Source: Acholeplasmatales bacterium (GTDB lineage Bacteria; Bacillota_I; Bacilli_A; Acholeplasmatales; Anaeroplasmataceae). Taken from it: a stretch of DNA of 32,108 bases. Location of the stretch: contig JAILEP010000130.1 of the NCBI GenBank assembly GCA_024697825.1, forward strand, positions 1-32,108, read 5' to 3'. Below the pieces are notes generated by a model, which was given only the letters and a program-made list of their open reading frames with translations, ran no database searches and was not told the DNA's origin. The position numbers were made by a program, and so were the translations under genes. Below, piece after piece: positions 26,776 through 32,108 of the stretch; within the stretch, counting starts at the first letter, position 1, and the number at the start of each line of letters is the position of its first letter.

Positions 26776-28323
26776 TTATTCTACTGACTCTTCAGTAGCC
26801 TCTGCTACAGGGGTGTCAGCTTCCCCTTCTTGAATTTCTGATACTTCATCAGATTCAACACTTTCCTCTTGCGCATCATCAATAACATTCTTAGATTCTG
26901 CTTTAGCCTTAAGCTTCTTATTCTTCTTTAGCTGAATTATGAATAAAACTGTTAAAGCGATAAATAAAATTATCTGAGGAATGATAGTACCCCAAACTGG
27001 GTAAATACCAAAGAAGTTTAATACCTCATTTTCAATCATCCATTCAAGACTTGGGCTAATTAACTGAGATGATGCATTTAATACACCTGAATCAAATAAT
27101 AATTCCCAAATACCTGCACCAATAAAGGCAACTGCCATAATAGACATTAAAATACTTGTTACCATGAAGAATGGCTTTAATGGTAGCTTGATTGAGTAAA
27201 CTCTAATTAAGAAATATACAACAAGGATTAATGCAATACCTAATCCTAAGCCAAGCCATACAGCTCCAATGCTTGTCGTAGCTGTAATCATAGGCTGATA
27301 GAATAGTACTACCTCGGCTCCTTCTCTAAATACAGCAAGGAATGCTGTAAATGCTATTGAGAAGACACCACCCTTATTAACTGAATTTGTAATAGATTTA
27401 TTAAGATATTTTGTCCATGCCTCTGTTTCTGATTTAGAAATCAACCAGTTCGATACGTAAATAATTACAACAACTGCTATCAAGGCTGTTACACCCTCAA
27501 TTACCTCCTGTGAAGTAGTTGACATCTTAATTAAATTAATTAGGAATGCTAATAGGAAGCTTGCTGCAACTGCAACAGCTACACCAATATAAATCCACTT
27601 TAGCTTATCCTTATTTCCTGTCTTAGCCATATATGCTGCAAGTGCAGATACAATTAATACTGCTTCTAATCCTTCACGGATCATAATACCGAAGCAAGCT
27701 AGGAATGTAGGCCAGAATGTATTTGAGCTGCCATCCTCTGAATAGAAAATATCATCAAGTATAGCTGCATCTGTTCTTAAATCCTCAATTAGCTCATCAA
27801 CTGATGTGCATAAAGCATCATAACTTCCAGACTGATTATATAATTTTTTTATTTCACTGAACTTTAATTCCATTTCAGTTACTCTCGCACCTGAAATAAA
27901 ACCATTAACCATTTTTTCAAAACCACAAGTGTCATACCATCTACCATAAATGTAGCCTAGGCAATCCTTGTAGTTATATTCCTTGTTCACATAAGCAGAA
28001 AGCTCTTCCTCTCTACCTTCTGGAACAACAATATAGTCAATGCCTGTCCCACCATTTTCATAGTCGTAATAAAGCTCAAGACCCTTTCTAGCAAGTCTTT
28101 CAATTCTATCTGTTACATTATCCCAAGTATAAGTAATATCTCCATCAGGGTTTTCTGTCTTCTGCCACTGAGTGTATGTTAAATATACAGGAGCGTCTGC
28201 ATCATATGCTGCAAGAGCTGGCATATGAACAGGTAATAATAACAAAATAGCTGCAAACATTATTGCAAAAATTACCTTAAGCGATACACGGCGATGCTTC
28301 TTATTATCCAAAGCATTTTCCAT
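26776..28323 (-). CDS. FTR1-family iron permease with N-terminal extracytoplasmic domain
   Basis: MIREGLEAVLIVSAL and VFREGAEVVLFYQP (two REGxE motifs), 7 TM, signal-like N-terminus. Confidence 0.95.
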   Translation of the reverse strand: MENALDNKKHRRVSLKVIFAIMFAAILLLLPVHMPALAAYDADAPVYLTYTQWQKTENPDGDITYTWDNVTDRIERLARKGLELYYDYENGGTGIDYIVVPEGREEELSAYVNKEYNYKDCLGYIYGRWYDTCGFEKMVNGFISGARVTEMELKFSEIKKLYNQSGSYDALCTSVDELIEDLRTDAAILDDIFYSEDGSSNTFWPTFLACFGIMIREGLEAVLIVSALAAYMAKTGNKDKLKWIYIGVAVAVAASFLLAFLINLIKMSTTSQEVIEGVTALIAVVVIIYVSNWLISKSETEAWTKYLNKSITNSVNKGGVFSIAFTAFLAVFREGAEVVLFYQPMITATTSIGAVWLGLGLGIALILVVYFLIRVYSIKLPLKPFFMVTSILMSIMAVAFIGAGIWELLFDSGVLNASSQLISPSLEWMIENEVLNFFGIYPVWGTIIPQIILFIALTVLFIIQLKKNKKLKAKAESKNVIDDAQEESVESDEVSEIQEGEADTPVAEATEESVE

Positions 28324-28413
28324 GATTCTTCCTCTTTTCTCCTATGATTAAATTTTCTCATTTTCCCGGTTTTATCAACAATTTTCGTTGAATGGTTAAC
28401 CAAAGTTAACCGA

Positions 28414-28469
28414 GTTAGTTAACGTTAACTAACCGAAAATATTATATTCAAGATTTTTTCAACTGTCAA
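28414..28469 (-). promoter_or_regulatory. Promoter and operator of the FTR1 operon
   Basis: Minus strand TTGACA (28469-28464), 17 nt, TATAAT (28446-28441), 7 nt, then perfect 20-bp palindrome GTTAGTTAACGTTAACTAAC (28414-28433). Confidence 0.85.
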
Positions 28470-28560
28470 CATACTATAATTAAATTTTTATTATTATTTT
28501 TGTGAAATCGCTTACGATACAAAACATTTATAAACGTAAAATGAAAATCCTTTTATATTC

Positions 28561-28612
28561 TTGACTTATGTCATAAACCCATCTATAATAATTGCTGTTA
28601 GTTATATCTAAC
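28561..28612 (+). promoter_or_regulatory. Promoter and operator of the DUF4418-FtsX-ATPase operon
   Basis: TTGACT (28561-28566), 17 nt, TATAAT (28584-28589), 7 nt, then GTTAGTTATATCTAAC (28597-28612). Confidence 0.82.
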
Positions 28613-28626
28613 CAAAGGAGTAAAAA

Positions 28627-29043
28627 ATGAAAAATAAAAAGTTAATTATTGTAGTGCTAAGTAGTATTACTGCTCTATTATCATTATTCTTATTAATTGG
28701 TAGTCAGTGGATATTTACTGTTTGCCAAAGTGAAGGCACTCACGGCTGTACAAATGCAGATCACGCTATCCTTGGAATGTCTATTATTATGATTTTAACA
28801 GCTTGCTCTGCTTTAATATTTAGAGATGAAAAAAGCTTAATTATAGCTTCTTCTTTAAATTTTGCAGAAAGCTTTATGTGTATGCTTTTAGCATCTGCTA
28901 TTTTAAGCTTCTGTAAGATGGAGACAATGTCTTGTGTTGCAAAATTCAAGCCATTTGTTATTATTATGGGAGTCATTATTATGATTTCATCTGCTATTAA
29001 TTTATTATATGGCCTATATCAGCTTAAGAAAGGAAATCACTAA
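28627..29043 (+). CDS. Small 4-TM membrane protein, DUF4418-like
   Basis: 138 aa, four hydrophobic segments, Cys between TM1 and TM2 (FTVCQSEGTHGCTNADHA); RBS AAAGGAG. Family call from memory. Confidence 0.7.
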   Translation: MKNKKLIIVVLSSITALLSLFLLIGSQWIFTVCQSEGTHGCTNADHAILGMSIIMILTACSALIFRDEKSLIIASSLNFAESFMCMLLASAILSFCKMETMSCVAKFKPFVIIMGVIIMISSAINLLYGLYQLKKGNH

Positions 29044-30278
29044 TGCAAAGAATCTTCAACAGTCTAACCTTTAAAAATTTAATCGGTAGACCTGCAAGAT
29101 CTATAATGCTAATCCTATTATCTTTAATTATGTCGTTTACAATTATTGCAGGTACTCTTGCAATATCAGGTGTAAGTAGCGGAATTGACGCAGCTGAAGG
29201 AAGGCTTGGAGCTGATATTATGGTTTTACCATATCAAGCAGGCTCTCGTTCTACTGAATATACACTCCAGGGAAATAATGGTAGATATTATACTTCTATT
29301 AATTATGTTCCTGCTAGCTTAAATACTGAGGGTGTAGATAAGGTATCCTACCAATATGTACTTTCTACTCTTGCAGCATCATGCTGTGATTCTAAGGTTA
29401 CAATTTATGGCTTTGTTCAGGAAGGAACATATAAGGATTTTACTATTTCACCTTGGATTTCATCTAAATATAGTGTTAGCACCCTAAAAATAGGTGAAAT
29501 AATCGTTGGTGCTGATTTAGTTTTAGATAAAGGTGATACCTTTACAGCTTATGATTATGAATTATCTGTTGTAGCTCGTATGGATAAGACTGATACATAC
29601 CTTGATACTGCAATTTATGCATCTATTGAAACTATTCAAGATATTTATGATTCTAATTCATCTACTCTTGCAAATTCAGGAGCTTTAAATCCATCTAGCT
29701 ATGTTTCAAGCATTTTAATTAATGTTAAGAATGGCTATGAAATTGATGATGTAGTTGCTAATTTAAAATTCTCATTAGGATATACAGATACTCATTCTAA
29801 TTATGGATATTATGTAATTGGTTCTGATGAAATATTATCTAATATTGGTGACAATTTAAGTACAGTTTCAAGTATTATTACAGCCTTAATTGTTGTAATT
29901 TGGATATTATCATTCCTAATTATGGCAGTTACATATACAATGATGATTAATGAACGTAAAAAGGAATTTGCAATTATGCGAGTTGTAGGCGCTTCTAAAT
30001 CAAAGCTTTCAAGCATAGTCTTTAAGGAGGCTCTAGCTATTAATTTAGTTGGTGGTATTATTGGTACATTACTTGGCTCATTATTAGTATTATTATTTAA
30101 GAGCTCTGTTGAAAATATGCTAGGTCTTCCATTTGTAATGCCAGATTGGTATATCATTATTATCTTTATTATTGGTTCAATACTATTCGCTGCGGCAGCT
30201 GGTGCGATTTCTTCTCTTATTTCGACAAGAAAGATTAATAAGATTGATCCTGCTTATACATTAAGGGAGGATAATTAA
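29043..30278 (+). CDS. FtsX-like ABC permease
   Basis: NERKKEFAIMRVVGASKSKLSSIVFKEAL FtsX core; TAATG overlap with the upstream gene. Confidence 0.92.
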   Translation: MQRIFNSLTFKNLIGRPARSIMLILLSLIMSFTIIAGTLAISGVSSGIDAAEGRLGADIMVLPYQAGSRSTEYTLQGNNGRYYTSINYVPASLNTEGVDKVSYQYVLSTLAASCCDSKVTIYGFVQEGTYKDFTISPWISSKYSVSTLKIGEIIVGADLVLDKGDTFTAYDYELSVVARMDKTDTYLDTAIYASIETIQDIYDSNSSTLANSGALNPSSYVSSILINVKNGYEIDDVVANLKFSLGYTDTHSNYGYYVIGSDEILSNIGDNLSTVSSIITALIVVIWILSFLIMAVTYTMMINERKKEFAIMRVVGASKSKLSSIVFKEALAINLVGGIIGTLLGSLLVLLFKSSVENMLGLPFVMPDWYIIIIFIIGSILFAAAAGAISSLISTRKINKIDPAYTLREDN

Positions 30279-30279
30279 T

Positions 30280-30945
30280 ATGATTTTAAAGGCTCAAAAT
30301 ATTAAAATGGAATTCGAAAGAAAAAGAAAGGATACTAATATCCTTGAGGTTTTAAATGAATTCAATTTAGAAGTACCTGAAGGAAAGCTTCTATTAATTA
30401 TGGGTGAATCAGGTAAAGGTAAAACTACAATACTAAATATAATATCAGGTCTTCTTAACCCAACCGAAGGTAATGTATTTTTAGATGAAACTGATATTTA
30501 TTCATTAAATGATAAGGAATTATCTAAATTAAGAAGTGAAAACTTCGGTATGGTACCACAAGGACAAACCTTACTTAGAAGCTTAAATGTATTAGATAAT
30601 ATTCTTCTTCCAATTAAGCTTTATAGAAATCCTAGTGATGATGATATTAAAAGAGCTAAGGATTTAATTGATGAAATGGGAATTACAGATTTAATTGATG
30701 TAATGCCAAGTGAAATGAGCGGTGGTGAATTAAGACGTGCCGCAATCGCAAGAGCGTTAATTAATAATCCAAAGATTTTATTTGCGGATGAACCAACATC
30801 TGATCTAGATTCTAAGAATCGTAATATGATTATTGATATCTTTAAGGCTCAAAGAGATAAAGGTGTGTCAGTTGTTATGGTAACACATGATGATTCACTA
30901 AAGGATATTGCAGATATTTTAATTAACTTAAATGAAGAGGCATAA
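30280..30945 (+). CDS. ABC transporter ATPase (MacB/LolD-type)
   Basis: GESGKGKTT, MSGGELRRAAIARAL, ILFADEPTSDLD. Confidence 0.95.
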   Translation: MILKAQNIKMEFERKRKDTNILEVLNEFNLEVPEGKLLLIMGESGKGKTTILNIISGLLNPTEGNVFLDETDIYSLNDKELSKLRSENFGMVPQGQTLLRSLNVLDNILLPIKLYRNPSDDDIKRAKDLIDEMGITDLIDVMPSEMSGGELRRAAIARALINNPKILFADEPTSDLDSKNRNMIIDIFKAQRDKGVSVVMVTHDDSLKDIADILINLNEEA

Positions 30946-30950
30946 GAAAA

Positions 30951-30975
30951 GGGATTACACATTTCGTGTAATCCC
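30951..30975. terminator. Bidirectional terminator
   Basis: GGGATTACAC-ATTTC-GTGTAATCCC perfect 10-bp stem then TATTTTTT; A-rich on the other flank. Confidence 0.88.
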
Positions 30976-30981
30976 TATTTT

Positions 30982-31320
30982 TTAATATCTAAGTGCAAGT
31001 CTTTCCTTCTGCTGCTTTCTTCTAATTTGAAGCTTTCTAATACCAATAGTTAAAGCTGCACAGAATGGGAAGAATGGAGTACCAGGAAGTAACCAGAACC
31101 CCCAACAAGATGAGCCAACACCAATTAGCCATGGCTTATCAAATGTAAATCCAAGTGCCATAGGAACCCAAACCTCAGATCCTATTAATAAAACAACTAG
31201 GATAAATAAAACAACGGTTTTCCATGAAAAATATTCTTTAAACAATCTTTTAATAGATGTTTTACAATAATAAAACGCAAACACAATTAATAATAAAAGC
31301 TTTGCCCATATCTTCTTCAT
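30982..31320 (-). CDS. Small uncharacterised membrane protein
   Basis: 112 aa with hydrophobic segments and VWVPMALGFTFDKPWLIGVGSSCWGFWLLPGTPFFPFC; RBS GAGGCGAG. Confidence 0.7.
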   Translation of the reverse strand: MKKIWAKLLLLIVFAFYYCKTSIKRLFKEYFSWKTVVLFILVVLLIGSEVWVPMALGFTFDKPWLIGVGSSCWGFWLLPGTPFFPFCAALTIGIRKLQIRRKQQKERLALRY

Positions 31321-31424
31321 ATACTCGCCTCCTCACCCAAAATAAAATAACTACCTCAAATCATATTGTAACACATATAAGCTATTTTGTAACAATATAT
31401 TTACATTTGTTAAAATTTTGTTAA

Positions 31425-32108
31425 TTATCTATTCATTAATAATGAATAGCTTACAACAAGCTCAGGATAATTCTTATATTTAGAAATCCTTGCTAGATTT
31501 TTACCATATAGGAATAATGTTTTTTCAGAATATGATTTTAATTCTCCTCTTAAATATGTCTCATATGAGGTATTATTAGGACTATCAGTACTTGTTCTAA
31601 TAGTACGCATTGAACGACCTAAATCAGGATTTAATTTATTAAAATCCTCCATCTGCTCAACCTGAGTTGAAACAATCATCTCAATTAAAGCGTTCTGCTT
31701 ATCACTAATTATTGGTAGTCTATCCTTAATCTTATTAAATTCGAAAGGATTAGTAGATTCCATCATATATGCATATTTAATCTCAGGAAGGCTATATCCT
31801 CCATCTTGAGCATTTAATAAATCTGATTGATATGATTTTAATAAATCTAAATCAAAGCTTAATGCTTGAGATTTTCTCATCATTTTGAAATATTCAAAAT
31901 TATCCTGACAATCTGCTCTACCACCAATATTTTCTAAGATAGTAAATTGATTCCATTCTAAATCAACAATTCGATTAATTAAGCTATTCTTATATTCACT
32001 ATTTTGAATAAATGTAGCTATTTCATCCTTATAATCCTCAATATATTTACTATCTCTATTTAGAATAATGTTATATTTAAATAATTCATCAATTAAGAAT
32101 TTAATGAT
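31425..32108 (-). CDS. DUF4125-family protein, N-terminus beyond the window
   Basis: Frame stays open from the ORF-track ATG (31883) to 32108: ...LINRIVDLEWNQFTILENIGGRADCQDNFEYFKMMRKSQALSFD...KYAYMMEST...TSYETYLRGELKSYSEKTLFLYG, matching DUF4125 patterning. Confidence 0.8.
   Translation of the reverse strand: MIKFLIDELFKYNIILNRDSKYIEDYKDEIATFIQNSEYKNSLINRIVDLEWNQFTILENIGGRADCQDNFEYFKMMRKSQALSFDLDLLKSYQSDLLNAQDGGYSLPEIKYAYMMESTNPFEFNKIKDRLPIISDKQNALIEMIVSTQVEQMEDFNKLNPDLGRSMRTIRTSTDSPNNTSYETYLRGELKSYSEKTLFLYGKNLARISKYKNYPELVVSYSLLMNR

Noticed and set aside
28393-28433. TTAAC repeats considered as a CRISPR or iteron array
   Set aside because: Too short and palindromic, lying immediately after a consensus promoter; an operator cluster explains them better.
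26544-30157. ORFs at 26544-26798 (+), 28761-28976 (-) and 29810-30157 (-)
   Set aside because: Antisense shadows of P19, DUF4418 and FtsX genes.
31390-31412. TAACAA...TTGTTA inverted repeat upstream of the 112-aa gene
   Set aside because: Short arms with an 11-nt gap in AT-rich sequence and no match to the GTTAGTTA operator; too weak.

Overview
AT-rich Bacillota/Mollicutes-like chromosomal window with dense, mostly unidirectional operons. No tRNA or rRNA genes, CRISPR arrays or transposases were seen. Left part: a partial GGDEF/GAF protein, two tandem MIP channels (one with a C-terminal membrane extension and acidic tail), GH28 glycosidase + AEC transporter, MATE pump, alpha/beta hydrolase, stand-alone CBM20 protein, exodeoxyribonuclease III, GpmI, and an SPFH/zinc-ribbon pair (YdjI/YdjG-like). 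The centrepiece is a ~12.3 kb, 12-gene minus-strand operon (28323 down to 15971). It joins an FTR1/P19/FtrD-like(DUF2318)/FtsX-FtsX-ATPase iron-uptake system to a flavin redox module: an FMN-binding lipoprotein, an unknown anchored protein, a cytochrome b-like anchor, fumarate reductase-like flavoprotein and Fe-S subunits, and the flavinyltransferase ApbE. A divergent DUF4418-FtsX-ATPase operon starts next to it. Both divergent promoters have consensus -35/-10 boxes with 17-bp spacers, and in both a related GTTAGTTA...TAAC palindrome begins exactly 7 nt after the -10. This predicts shared, probably metal-dependent, repression. All functional calls come from reading motifs by eye; no database search was run.
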